From: Deltaproteobacteria bacterium | GTDB lineage: Bacteria > Myxococcota_A > UBA9160 > UBA4427 | Assembly (NCBI GenBank): GCA_011051925.1 | Contig: DRKE01000443.1 | Span: 1-16,504, forward strand | Direction of reading: 5' to 3' | Length of the DNA: 16,504 bases | Part shown: piece after piece, positions 1-8,172 of the stretch | Numbering within the stretch: the first letter of the stretch is position 1 | Layout of the letters: each line of letters opens with the position of its first letter | Notes under the pieces: generated by a model | Told to the model about the DNA's origin: nothing | The model's input: the letters and a program-made list of their open reading frames with translations, nothing else | Databases searched by the model: none | Program-made: the position numbers and the translations under genes

Positions 1-2012
1 ACCGCCTCCCCCTGTCCCTTGTCCTGGTTCACGCCCCGGATCTTCTTCCCGCCCGGAAGGGTCGTGACCCGGAAATTGTCGCAAATGGCGCTCTTCCCGT
101 CCGCGTGGACCTCCCAGCGCTCCTTGGGGAGTTCGCTGCTCGCGTTCGCGAGATAGGAGATGCTTGCCGTCGAGCCGTCGGGATACGAGAGCAGGGCCAT
201 CATCGAGTCATCCGTTTCCGGGTCGCGCCCGAGGAATCGCGATTGGACGCCAAGGGGCAGGTCGCCGACGAGATAGGTGCAGAGATCGATGAAGTGGCAG
301 GCCTCTCCGACGATCCGTCCCCCACCGACCTTCGGATCCGTGAGCCACGTCCCGGATGGGGTCGGGCCGGCGGCAATGACGTACTGGATGGCCATGGGGC
401 CAGCGCGGGCCGAGAACGCCTCCTTCACGGCGCGCGCGTGGGAAGAGAATCGGCGGTTGTAGCCGACCATCAGGAAACCGTCTGTCTCGCGCGCGGCTCG
501 TTCCACCGATTCGACCTCTTCCATCGTGAGGCCGACGGGTTTTTCGAGCCAGACGGCCTTTCCCGCACGGAGAGCGGTTTCCGCCAATGCGGCATGGGAG
601 TCGTGACGGGTGGTGATGAAGACGAGATCGACCGATTCGTCGGCGAAAACCTCGCTCGGGTCGGTTCCGCAAGAGGCGAAGCCGAAACGCTCGGCCGTCC
701 GCTGGGCCGAAGGGCCGGTCGACGTCACGACCGTCCTGCGGGCAATGCCAGGCATCTTCTCGATGATGGGCAGGAGGACGGCTTTCGCATAGTTTCCCGC
801 GCCGATGAACGCGACGCCGATCTCTCCCGACGGAGCCCGGGTTCCCTTTCTCGTCCTGGTGGCAGCCCGAAAGGTTCGCGACCGGTCGACATCATCCGCA
901 TATCGGAAGATCGCGGCGAGTGATTTCCTCTCTCCCCGCGCCAACGCCTCGTAGGTCGCCGGAGCGTCATCGAATTCGACGGTCTCGACATCCATCTTCA
1001 TCGGGTCGATCCGCCCGCGCCCGGCGAGATCGACGAAGGCCTGGAGATTCCGCTGCTCGGTCCATCGGACATAGGCAAGGGGATAGTCGAGACCGACCTC
1101 TTCGTATCGACGATCGTAGCGTCCCGGGCCGTAGGACATGCTCATCCGGAGTTCGAGTTCCTTCTCGTAGAAGGTTCGCCGGTCGAGATCCATCGCCGTC
1201 GCGCCGACGGCCACGACGCGGCCCTTGTGGCGACACAGCTCTGCGGCGAGTTGAAGCGGCGCGGAACTTTCCGAAGCCGCCGTCACGATCACGAGATCGA
1301 CGCCATGGCCACCCGTCGCCACGGCCAGGAAAGGCGCATGGTCGTCGCCCGGCGCGGCTCCGCGATCCATCCCCTGCTCGAGGGCCTGATCGATCCGTCT
1401 CGAGTCGAGATCCAGCCCGTAGACCCGACATCCGTTGGCGAGCAGGAGCTGGACCGTCAGCTGGCCGATCAACCCGAGACCGACGACCGCGACGACTTCT
1501 CCGAGCGTCGGATCGCCCACCCGGAGCCCCTGCATCGCGATCGCGCCAAGCGTCGCGAAGGCCGCCTTTTCGAGGTCGAGGCCCGCCGGGACATGTGCCG
1601 CGAGATTCTCGGGAACGACGATCAACTCGGCATGATTCGCATAGCCCGCACCTGCGCATGCGACCCGGTCGCCCGGTGCGAAGCTCGTGACGCCCGGCCC
1701 GACCTCCTCGACGATACCCGCGCTCGCATAACCGAGCGGCTGTGGCGCGTCGAGCCGGTTCATCACGGTTCGATAGGTCGGAAGGGGGCCCTCTTGACGA
1801 AGCTTCCGGGTCACCTGCTTCACGAGATCCGGCCGGCTCCGTGCCTTCCCGAGCATGGATTTCCGCGCGAAATCCATCGCCATCTTCTCGGTTCCGGGCG
1901 ACATCACCGAGTAGACGTTGCGCACGAGGATCTGTCCGGTCCCGACCGCGGGGGCGGGGACCTCGACGAGTTCGAGCGAACCCGTGCGTGCATTCTGGAG
2001 GATCTGCTTCAC
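1..2012 (-). CDS. bi-domain oxidoreductase: MDR dehydrogenase fused to Gfo/Idh/MocA domain (3' end cut by window)
   Basis: The visible part is 670 codons and has no stop before the left edge, so the C-terminus is missing. Residues 1 to about 345 form a medium-chain alcohol-dehydrogenase-like domain. Its Rossmann motif GLGLIG is at 178-183, inside VVAVVGLGLIG. A second Rossmann fold begins near 398 (GVAFIGAGNYAK) and carries the Gfo/Idh/MocA signature EKP at 490-492. Known proteins of this fused family are about 700 residues long and are usually found in polysaccharide gene clusters. The exact sugar substrate is not known. The GTG start lies 6 nt after the stop of the DUF362 gene, with GGAG 9 nt upstream, so the two are almost certainly co-transcribed. 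I infer NAD(P)-dependent oxidation and reduction of a sugar or cyclitol intermediate in the cytoplasm. Confidence 0.9.
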   Translation of the reverse strand, partial: MKQILQNARTGSLELVEVPAPAVGTGQILVRNVYSVMSPGTEKMAMDFARKSMLGKARSRPDLVKQVTRKLRQEGPLPTYRTVMNRLDAPQPLGYASAGIVEEVGPGVTSFAPGDRVACAGAGYANHAELIVVPENLAAHVPAGLDLEKAAFATLGAIAMQGLRVGDPTLGEVVAVVGLGLIGQLTVQLLLANGCRVYGLDLDSRRIDQALEQGMDRGAAPGDDHAPFLAVATGGHGVDLVIVTAASESSAPLQLAAELCRHKGRVVAVGATAMDLDRRTFYEKELELRMSMSYGPGRYDRRYEEVGLDYPLAYVRWTEQRNLQAFVDLAGRGRIDPMKMDVETVEFDDAPATYEALARGERKSLAAIFRYADDVDRSRTFRAATRTRKGTRAPSGEIGVAFIGAGNYAKAVLLPIIEKMPGIARRTVVTSTGPSAQRTAERFGFASCGTDPSEVFADESVDLVFITTRHDSHAALAETALRAGKAVWLEKPVGLTMEEVESVERAARETDGFLMVGYNRRFSSHARAVKEAFSARAGPMAIQYVIAAGPTPSGTWLTDPKVGGGRIVGEACHFIDLCTYLVGDLPLGVQSRFLGRDPETDDSMMALLSYPDGSTASISYLANASSELPKERWEVHADGKSAICDNFRVTTLPGGKKIRGVNQDKGQGEA

Positions 2013-2018
2013 CGGGGT

Positions 2019-3524
2019 CTACTCCGATCCGCGCGGGGCGGGATCCCGTTCGACATGTCCGACCCATCCCGCATGGGGAACGAAGACCCGCTCCCACGAT
2101 ATTTCATCCAGCGCCCGATCGGCCGGATCCGAGCCTTCCCCGGCGAGTTCTCCGACACGAACGTCGCTCGCCTCGCGAACGGCGGTGATCCGAGGCCCCT
2201 CGTCGCGCATCGGCTCGCGCAGCTTCGCGAGCTTATTCTCATCGAACCCCATCAATCGAACGGCTACCAGATCGACGGCGATCGGATCGTCCCCGGCGAT
2301 GACCGCCCCCAACGGAACGTCGGTCGGCGCGAGCGGCCCCTCTCCTTCGCCGGCCAGGATTCCATCCACGACGGTGAGGACGGTTCTCACGGGCTCCGGT
2401 GCATCGAGATGCAATCCGTCCTTGTCGCTGTAGTAGAGACATCGGTTGAGATCGCAACACATCCGCCACGTCGTCCGGTTTCCGTACCAGTTTCCGCTGC
2501 GGATGAATGCGTCGCCGCGGGTCGCGGACTCGACCTTGCGGACCATCTGGAAGAGCTTCAGCAATCGGCCTCTCGCGAGGAGCGGGCGGGCGATCTCCGT
2601 CGCTCGACTCCGAAGACGATCGATCCAGCGACTTTCCGGAAATTCGTCTCCGCCCTCGTCGACGGATCCGAGGCTGTGATGCGGAAGCCAGTTCTTGTCT
2701 CCATTGATCCCGACCAGGTTCTTGAGCGCCAACGTCACGCCTGTCTTCTTGTGGGTCTTCAACTTGGGCAGGTTGATCACGAGATCGGCGGACAGGACCG
2801 TTTCGCTCAGCAGATAGGCGTTCCTGCCACCACTATGATGTTCGGCCGTCGGACCGGGATCGTAGTCGGCACCCCGGAATCGATCGGGGTCGAGTCCCGA
2901 GCCCGAGAAGAAGCTTCGATCCCCGAGGTCGACCGCGCGATAGCCGAGCGGGTCACCGGGAAGGGCCTTCCTCTCCGCAATGATGCCGTCCTTGAAAACG
3001 ACCGCCTCGCGCCGGAGATCGATGACCTCGAGATCCCGGCTGAGCGTTTCCTCGTAGAAGGAGACGATTTCGTCCAGACCGACGATCTCGCGGATCCTGT
3101 CGAAATCGCAATCCATCTGGGGCGCTTCCGCGATGGCGACGCTGCCCTCGGGTCCGGCGGCGATCATCGCATAGTCCGCAACGGCGCGAAGAACGGCGCC
3201 GTGGGTGATGACGCTCTCGACCGTCCCGCCGCGGCCGTCCTCGGCCGGGTTCCAATGCCGGATCAGATTCGGCTTCAGGACGATCCGCTTCCCCGGTTCG
3301 ACCAGGGCGCCGATCGGATTCCAGTCGGGGGACCCGAACCGGTCCGCGTCGAGCCCGAGACCATGGAGCGCGTTTCGCACCGCGGCATAGACGTCGTTCG
3401 CCGGACCCGCCCCCGCCGCGTCGCCCAGGAGCCGGGAGATCTCGGGATAGGCCTTGCCCGGACCCCATGGCGCGGAGATCCCCGCATACCCCGGCCTGCA
3501 TCGAGCCAGCCCCACCCGCTTCAT
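2019..3524 (-). CDS. DUF362 domain-containing protein
   Basis: This 501-residue protein matches the DUF362 family. It has an early VLKPN segment (82-86) and the family's most typical stretch at 252-272, which begins LPKLKTHKKTG and ends LKNLVG. An acidic AGDDPIAVD motif follows at 410-418. No CxxCxxC ferredoxin-type cluster motif is present, although some family members carry one. The biochemical role of DUF362 is not established, and no function can be assigned from sequence. Its ATG overlaps the TGA of the upstream CapK-like gene in ATGA (3521-3524), and GGAG sits 9 nt before the start, so translation is probably coupled. The next gene starts 6 nt after its stop. Its place between an adenylate-forming enzyme and a bi-domain oxidoreductase suggests a role in making or attaching a surface glycan. 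Confidence 0.9.
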   Translation of the reverse strand: MKRVGLARCRPGYAGISAPWGPGKAYPEISRLLGDAAGAGPANDVYAAVRNALHGLGLDADRFGSPDWNPIGALVEPGKRIVLKPNLIRHWNPAEDGRGGTVESVITHGAVLRAVADYAMIAAGPEGSVAIAEAPQMDCDFDRIREIVGLDEIVSFYEETLSRDLEVIDLRREAVVFKDGIIAERKALPGDPLGYRAVDLGDRSFFSGSGLDPDRFRGADYDPGPTAEHHSGGRNAYLLSETVLSADLVINLPKLKTHKKTGVTLALKNLVGINGDKNWLPHHSLGSVDEGGDEFPESRWIDRLRSRATEIARPLLARGRLLKLFQMVRKVESATRGDAFIRSGNWYGNRTTWRMCCDLNRCLYYSDKDGLHLDAPEPVRTVLTVVDGILAGEGEGPLAPTDVPLGAVIAGDDPIAVDLVAVRLMGFDENKLAKLREPMRDEGPRITAVREASDVRVGELAGEGSDPADRALDEISWERVFVPHAGWVGHVERDPAPRGSE

Positions 3525-4915
3525 CGGACGTTTCTCCCCACCGTGGATTTCACCGCTCGGAACTTCCCGTTCGCCTCCCGTGCGATCTCATCCACGCAGC
3601 GGACGTCGATCCGGATCTCGTCCCCGAGGCGCGCTCGGATCTCCTTGATCAGACGTCTCTCGGCGCGCTCGTCGTAGGACGGCCGCGGAACGAGCCGGAC
3701 TTCGATCGACGCCCTCTCGGCCTGGACGATCTGGGCCTCTGCGATATCGAGCTGGTCCTTGAAGATGTGATCGAGGCGGCCGACCCAGCGGCCATCCGGG
3801 GTGACGACATAGTCTTCGACGCGACCGTCGACATCGAGGAAGACGTCTCCCGGCCGGCCACAATCGCAGGGTTTCTTCGCAAGAGTCCCCACGTCGCCCA
3901 CTCGATAGCGGATGAAGGGCGTGGCGTCGTTTCCCAGACCCGTCACCAGCAGAGGACCCCGAACGAAATCCTCCGTCTCCTCTTCGGCCTCGACTTCGAC
4001 GATCCCGAACTCCATGTCGACGTGCAGTCGGCCAGCGGAACAGCCCGTCATCGAAACGACGAACTCGCTGGTTCCGTAGCGATCGAAGATCGGCGCTCCG
4101 AAGGCCTTCTCGATCACCTCACGCTGGAAGGCCAGCAGGGATTCCGAAGACGGAAAGACGGCCTTGATCCGGCCGGAAGGCAGAGGGCGACCCGAATCCA
4201 GCATGGCTCGGCCCAGGAGATGGAGGGAGGACGGATAGCCCTGGACATAGACGGCGGGCAACGAGTGCATCGCATCGATATAGGCCGGCAGGTTCTCCTT
4301 CGTCATGTGATAGAGCGAGAAGAGCGTCTGATGTCCCCAGGCATTCCGGCGCCAGAAGGGCGGGCGCTTCTGGCGCAGGGGGACGAGGAGTTGCCCACCG
4401 AACGAAAAATGCGGATCGTCGAGTTCGACTCCGACCCGGTTCCGCGAACGCCAGACGGTTGCGTACTCCTCCGCCAGGGTTTCCGGGGTGTACCAGAGTG
4501 GCAGGGCGCTTCCCGTCGTTCCGCTGGTCTTGCCTTTCATCAGACGCGAGCGGGGGATATCGGAAGCGATGAAGGATTCGGGCGCGTCGCGATATTCCGA
4601 CTTCTCGAGCACCGGAAACATCGACAGGATCTCGCGGATTCCCCGGTCGGGATCCGGATGGGGTTTCGGCTCTCCGAGCTTCATCGCCTGGTAGTGCGGG
4701 ACGAAACTCCGCGCTCGCCGAACGAGTTCGACGAGCCGCGCTTGCTGGATCTCCCGAAGCGATTCGGCCGAACCAAAGCCGGACCGGTGCCAGCTTCGAA
4801 GGGTCTCGTGGAAATAGGGCGTAAACCGCGTTCTCGCACGCTGACGACCCGCCCAGGTACAAGCCAGATTCTGGAGCGGGATCGGAAGCGCGGCGTAGAC
4901 GGACTCCGCGTTCAT
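3521..4915 (-). CDS. CapK/PaaK-like adenylate-forming enzyme (phenylacetate-CoA ligase family)
   Basis: This 464-residue protein belongs to the adenylate-forming superfamily, in the branch that includes PaaK and the capsule protein CapK. Visible motifs are the P-loop-like TSGTTG at 130-135, YGTSEF at 280-285, RYRVGD at 336-341, GRVEDY at 364-369 and the C-terminal NGKFRAV at 449-455, whose Lys451 is in the position of the catalytic lysine. A Cys pair (CDC, 350-352) could bind a metal. The family activates a carboxylate with ATP. The acid used here is unknown, and in polysaccharide loci the product is thought to modify the glycan. The ATG overlaps the TGA of the upstream gene in ATGA (4912-4915), with GGAAGG 6 nt before the start. 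The stop overlaps the DUF362 start in the same way. True phenylacetate catabolism is unlikely because no other paa gene is nearby. Confidence 0.9.
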   Translation of the reverse strand: MNAESVYAALPIPLQNLACTWAGRQRARTRFTPYFHETLRSWHRSGFGSAESLREIQQARLVELVRRARSFVPHYQAMKLGEPKPHPDPDRGIREILSMFPVLEKSEYRDAPESFIASDIPRSRLMKGKTSGTTGSALPLWYTPETLAEEYATVWRSRNRVGVELDDPHFSFGGQLLVPLRQKRPPFWRRNAWGHQTLFSLYHMTKENLPAYIDAMHSLPAVYVQGYPSSLHLLGRAMLDSGRPLPSGRIKAVFPSSESLLAFQREVIEKAFGAPIFDRYGTSEFVVSMTGCSAGRLHVDMEFGIVEVEAEEETEDFVRGPLLVTGLGNDATPFIRYRVGDVGTLAKKPCDCGRPGDVFLDVDGRVEDYVVTPDGRWVGRLDHIFKDQLDIAEAQIVQAERASIEVRLVPRPSYDERAERRLIKEIRARLGDEIRIDVRCVDEIAREANGKFRAVKSTVGRNVR

Positions 4916-5991
4916 GAAACCCCTTCCGCCCCACCCTTCTCGACCGCCACTTCCGCGACGATCGGCAGGTGATCCGAAGCCTTCCTGGCGGCAGGGGTGT
5001 CGTGGTGGCGGACCTCGACGACGGCGGCCCCACGCGCGTAGATCCGGTCGAGGGCCAGCATCGGGCGGCCGGACGGGAAGCTCGAGGGCCAGTCGACGTT
5101 GTGATGGAGATTGAGATTCTCCTCGAGCTGCTGCGACCCCTTGCATTTCCGCCAGGCGTTCATGTCGCCCATCAGGATGGCGGGCCCGGAATTCATCTGT
5201 GGATGCTCGAGGAGGGATTGGACCTGGCGGTGTCGCGTCCGATCGACGAGGGAAAGATGGGTCGCGACGACGCCGAGGCTGGCGTCGCCATGGCCCACCT
5301 GGGCCGCCAACGCCCCGCGGCGCTCGATGCGGGAGTGGGAGATGTCGAGGACGGAGATCGCCGTGATCGGGAAGCGGGAGAGGATCGCGTTGCCGAGTTG
5401 GCCGCGACGGTGTTGACGCGTCACGGCGAAGGCCAGATGCAGATCGAGTTCGTTGCAGAGCTGGCCGAGGGGGTCGTCGCCGTCGGATTCGAAGGGCCGG
5501 AGGACCTCCTGGAGGGCGATCACGTCCGCGTCGAGCTCGGAAATGACGTATCCCGCCCGAGCGACATCGGGCTTCGTCCGACCGTTGCTGCCCTGCCAGC
5601 GATGGACGTTGTAGGTCGCGACACGAATGGAATCGGGCATCGTGACAGCAGGTATCGGCCGTCTGGGGCTCACGACGAAGCACAAATGCGGCACGGGAAG
5701 GGGCGCCCGGGCAGCGACGACGCGGTCGCGCGCCTGGTTTCCGAGATCCCGCACGCGCGCGACGGATTGCTGGCGTGCGCGACGGGCCATGCTGCGCGCG
5801 GCCGCGGTCGCTTCGGTCGCGCGATCGCTCGCGCGAGCCGCCTGGTCGCGGACGCGTCTTGCCGCCTTCTTGCCGGCGCGCTTCGCACGTCGCGGCGCGG
5901 ACAGGGTCCCGTCCGCCGGATCTGCCGACTCGATGCGATCCAGCTTCCGCGTCTTCCGCGATCTGCGAGCCGCCTGCTTTCGTGCCGACAC
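4912..5991 (-). CDS. endonuclease/exonuclease/phosphatase-family protein with basic N-terminal extension
   Basis: The C-terminal 242 residues are a complete EEP-fold domain. With the GTG at 5991 as residue 1, the metal and catalytic positions are N128 (TYNVH), E162 (LQE), H245 (THLS), D276 and N278 (GDMN), and D340-H341 (SDH). Members of the fold cleave phosphodiesters in nucleic acids, sphingomyelin or phosphoinositides. The substrate here is unknown. The first 117 residues are rich in Arg, Lys and Ala, with no recognised domain. I chose GTG 5991 because GGAG stands 6 nt upstream and this frame stays G/C-ending. The ATG at 5640, where the fold begins, has no Shine-Dalgarno site. Starting at 5640 would give a 242-residue protein and cannot be excluded, because G/C-ending codons weaken just before it. 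The gene is first in a coupled operon, and its stop overlaps the next start. Confidence 0.8.
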   Translation of the reverse strand: MSARKQAARRSRKTRKLDRIESADPADGTLSAPRRAKRAGKKAARRVRDQAARASDRATEATAAARSMARRARQQSVARVRDLGNQARDRVVAARAPLPVPHLCFVVSPRRPIPAVTMPDSIRVATYNVHRWQGSNGRTKPDVARAGYVISELDADVIALQEVLRPFESDGDDPLGQLCNELDLHLAFAVTRQHRRGQLGNAILSRFPITAISVLDISHSRIERRGALAAQVGHGDASLGVVATHLSLVDRTRHRQVQSLLEHPQMNSGPAILMGDMNAWRKCKGSQQLEENLNLHHNVDWPSSFPSGRPMLALDRIYARGAAVVEVRHHDTPAARKASDHLPIVAEVAVEKGGAEGVS

Positions 5992-5997
5992 GTTTCT

Positions 5998-6001
5998 CTC
6001 C
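5998..6001 (-). promoter_or_regulatory. ribosome binding site deciding the long EEP start
   Basis: GGAG reads on the minus strand and is followed by AGAAAC and the GTG at 5991, a 6-nt spacing. It supports the extended start over the ATG at 5640, whose upstream sequence (GATACCTGCTGTCACG) has no purine-rich site. Confidence 0.5.
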
Positions 6002-6413
6002 GCCTTCCGGTGGCCGCTCCCGCTCCCCCCGGTGCCATGGACGGGAATCGACCGGAGCCGACCCCTCTCGGGCGCCCTGGGAATCCGGTGGATCGATCCT
6101 CCTGACACCGCTCGGCCCCGTCGGGCTCCCTCCATCCCCGCATCCGGGAATGGGGAGCCAGCCCTCGACCCGGACCGCGGGAGTGCCCGATCGGAAGTCC
6201 CCGCGTCGGCTCCGCAGCCGGACCGGAGATCCCTGAAGAGGGCCCCCGCCAACGAAGGGAGGCCGTATCCTCGCGGATCCGCCCACGGCTTCTTCTTCCG
6301 CTTTCCGCCGGGCCCCCGGTCTCGCATCCCGACGCGTTTGCGACCGACCCGGCCGGGCATCCCTCGTCCGAGAGGCTAGCCCATCCCTCCGGATCCCTTC
6401 GGGGCGAACCATG

Positions 6414-6434
6414 GGAAGGGGTGGAATCCCTTCC
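6414..6434. repeat. 7-bp inverted repeat with 7-nt spacer upstream of gmd
   Basis: The arms GGAAGGG (6414-6420) and CCCTTCC (6428-6434) are perfect and flank GTGGAAT. The dyad lies about 41 bp upstream of the proposed extended -10 of gmd. It could bind a dimeric regulator. No U-tract follows, so a terminator is unlikely. Confidence 0.35.
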
Positions 6435-6474
6435 GACCGGCCCCTGCCGCACGCGCTCGGGATACGGCTTCTCG

Positions 6475-6483
6475 TGGTACCGT
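6475..6483 (+). promoter_or_regulatory. extended -10 promoter candidate for gmd
   Basis: TGGTACCGT fits a TGn extended -10 (TG at 6475-6476, hexamer TACCGT at 6478-6483). The expected -35 position (about 6455-6460, GCTCGG) is poor, as is common with extended -10 promoters. The resulting leader would be about 30 nt. A similar TGGTACGAT stands upstream of the acetolactate synthase gene. Confidence 0.3.
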
Positions 6484-6521
6484 AGCCGCGCCGAACTCCC
6501 CCGGCATGACAGGAGCAGATC

Positions 6522-7547
6522 GTGTCCGAACCGCGACGGGCCCTCATTACCGGCATCACCGGCCAGGACGGGAGCTACCTCGCCGAGTTCCTGTTGGAGA
6601 AGGGCTATGAGGTCCATGGCCTCGTCCGCCGGAGCTCGAGCGAGAACAGCGAACGCATCGCCCATCTGCATGATCGGATCGAACTCATCCAGGGCGACCT
6701 GCTCGACTACCATTCCCTCGTCTCGGCGCTCCGCCAGGCCCGGCCGAGCGAGGTCTACAACCTCGCGGCCCAGTCCTTCGTCCCGACGAGTTGGAACCAG
6801 CCGATCCTGACCGGCGAATTCACGGCACTCGGCGTCACACGCATCCTCGAAGCCGTCCGCGCCGTGGACACGAAGATCCGGATCTACCAGGCCAGTTCGT
6901 CGGAGATGTACGGCAAGGTCCGCGAAGTCCCGCAATCCGAGACGACGCCCTTCTACCCGCGTTCTCCCTACGGCGTCGCCAAGGTCTACGGACATTGGAT
7001 CACGATCAACTACCGCGAGTCCTACGACCTCTTCGCCGTGAGTGGCATTCTCTTCAACCACGAGTCGCCTCGGCGGGGACGCGAGTTCGTGACCCGGAAG
7101 ATCACGGACGGCGTCGCCCGGATCAAACTCGGCTTGTCGAACGAACTGCGCCTGGGAAATCTCGACGCCAAGCGGGATTGGGGATTCGCGGGCGACTATG
7201 TCCGCGCGATGTGGCTGATGTTGCAGCAGCCGGAGCCCCGGGATTTCGTGATCGGGACCGGGGAGACCCATTCCGTGGAGGAGTTCTGTCGCATCGCCTT
7301 CGAGCATGTCGGGCTCGATTTCCGGGATCACGTCGTGATCGACGAACGCTTCGTCCGCCCCGCCGAGGTCCATGAACTCGTCGCCGACCCGAGGGAAGCC
7401 CACGAACTCCTCGGATGGAAACCGGAGGTCGATTTCCGTGGCCTCGTCCGAATGATGGTCGATGCGGATCTCGCGACGCTTTCCGGCCGGCGGGAGCGTG
7501 ACGCGTCGAGTCCGGCGGGCGACTCGTCGACACCCCATTCACGTTAA
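6522..7547 (+). CDS. gmd: GDP-mannose 4,6-dehydratase
   Basis: This 341-residue short-chain dehydrogenase/reductase matches the GDP-mannose 4,6-dehydratase family throughout. It has the NADP-binding GITGQDGSYLAE at 11-22, YNLAAQSFV at 79-87, the active-site SSSEMYG at 125-131 and YGVAK with Tyr150 and Lys154. The substrate-binding NHESPRRG is at 179-186 and a KRDWGFAGDY segment at 217-226. The enzyme converts GDP-mannose to GDP-4-keto-6-deoxymannose, the precursor of GDP-fucose, GDP-rhamnose or GDP-perosamine. Closely related enzymes act on GDP-manno-heptose, and the convergent gmhA and gmhB genes make that possible here. The GTG start has AGGAG 6 nt upstream (6511-6515). The last 20 or so residues are a polar, probably disordered tail. 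No fucose or perosamine synthase is visible in the window, so the end product is unknown. Confidence 0.95.
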   Translation: MSEPRRALITGITGQDGSYLAEFLLEKGYEVHGLVRRSSSENSERIAHLHDRIELIQGDLLDYHSLVSALRQARPSEVYNLAAQSFVPTSWNQPILTGEFTALGVTRILEAVRAVDTKIRIYQASSSEMYGKVREVPQSETTPFYPRSPYGVAKVYGHWITINYRESYDLFAVSGILFNHESPRRGREFVTRKITDGVARIKLGLSNELRLGNLDAKRDWGFAGDYVRAMWLMLQQPEPRDFVIGTGETHSVEEFCRIAFEHVGLDFRDHVVIDERFVRPAEVHELVADPREAHELLGWKPEVDFRGLVRMMVDADLATLSGRRERDASSPAGDSSTPHSR

Positions 7548-7595
7548 GCGCCTTCGTCTTCCCGCTCGTCCCGGACGAATCTCCCGCTCGCCGGG

Positions 7596-8162
7596 TCAGT
7601 CGCGAACGGAATCGCCACAAAGCGCCTTCATGACCATGTGGCCGAAGACGACATGCATGTCCTCGCAGAGCTGCATGTCGAAACTCCGGACCCAGACGGC
7701 ATGCCGGGCGCTCCGCTTCAGCTTCCCGCCATCGAATCCGCAGACGGCCAGGGTCGTCCCCCCCACCTCGTTGGCGTATTCGATCGCGCGAACCACGTTT
7801 TCGGAGTTTCCGCTTCCGCTGATTCCGATCAGGAGGTCCCCTTCCTCCATCTGGTTCTTGAGCTGTTCGCTGTAGATGTCGTCATAGGACATGTCGTTCG
7901 CGTAGGCGGTGACGAGACCGACGTTGTCCGAGAGGCAATGACCCCGGAACGGCCTGCCTTCCGCGAGATAGGCCATCTTGTTCCATTCGTGGATGTAGTG
8001 CGACGCCGTGAGTGCGCTTCCGCCGTTGCCACAGGCGAAGATCCTTCGCCCCTCGATCCAGCTCCTTTCGACGAGCCCGATCGCCGCCTCGACTTCCGCC
8101 CGATCGATCCGATCCATGACACGCGACAACGCGTCGAGGTATGCAGAGGCCGAGAACGTCAT
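7596..8162 (-). CDS. gmhA: SIS-domain phosphoheptose isomerase (sedoheptulose 7-phosphate isomerase)
   Basis: This 188-residue SIS protein has GmhA length and motifs. The phosphosugar-binding GNGGS is at 45-49 and SGSGNS at 115-120. His55 and Glu59 (HYIHE) match the zinc and active-site pair of the E. coli enzyme. His175 matches its second histidine. The glutamine expected eight residues before that histidine appears to be Glu167 (CEDMH). The reaction is sedoheptulose 7-phosphate to D-glycero-manno-heptose 7-phosphate, the first step to heptose for LPS or other glycans. The ATG at 8162 has AGGAG at 8169-8173, 6 nt away and overlapping the gmhB stop, so the two are one operon. A related SIS isomerase of another sugar phosphate is possible but less likely beside gmhB. 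Confidence 0.88.
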   Translation of the reverse strand: MTFSASAYLDALSRVMDRIDRAEVEAAIGLVERSWIEGRRIFACGNGGSALTASHYIHEWNKMAYLAEGRPFRGHCLSDNVGLVTAYANDMSYDDIYSEQLKNQMEEGDLLIGISGSGNSENVVRAIEYANEVGGTTLAVCGFDGGKLKRSARHAVWVRSFDMQLCEDMHVVFGHMVMKALCGDSVRD

Positions 8163-8172
8163 CCGGATCTCC

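Larger units (their letters stand above)
5992..6521. other. 530-bp divergent intergenic region between the EEP operon and gmd
   Basis: This gap separates two divergent transcription units. Every frame is largely open because of the high GC, but none of the translations shows a recognisable domain, so I do not call a gene. It must contain promoters for both sides. On the gmd side there is an extended -10 candidate (6475-6483) and a dyad (6414-6434). No convincing -10/-35 pair was found for the minus-strand operon. A short lineage-specific gene in 6000-6400 cannot be ruled out. Confidence 0.5.

Noticed and set aside
1227..3677. 816-codon open frame on the plus strand
   Set aside because: It lies opposite the bi-domain oxidoreductase and DUF362 genes, which have clear family motifs. 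Its translation has no domain. High GC keeps the antisense frame open.
5670..7538. 622-codon minus-strand frame across gmd and the intergenic region
   Set aside because: It is antisense to gmd over most of its length and shows no domain in the remainder.
7566..7578. TCGTCC-C-GGACGA palindrome between the convergent gmd and gmhA genes
   Set aside because: The loop would be too small for a full hairpin and no U-tract follows on either strand; probably chance in GC-rich DNA.
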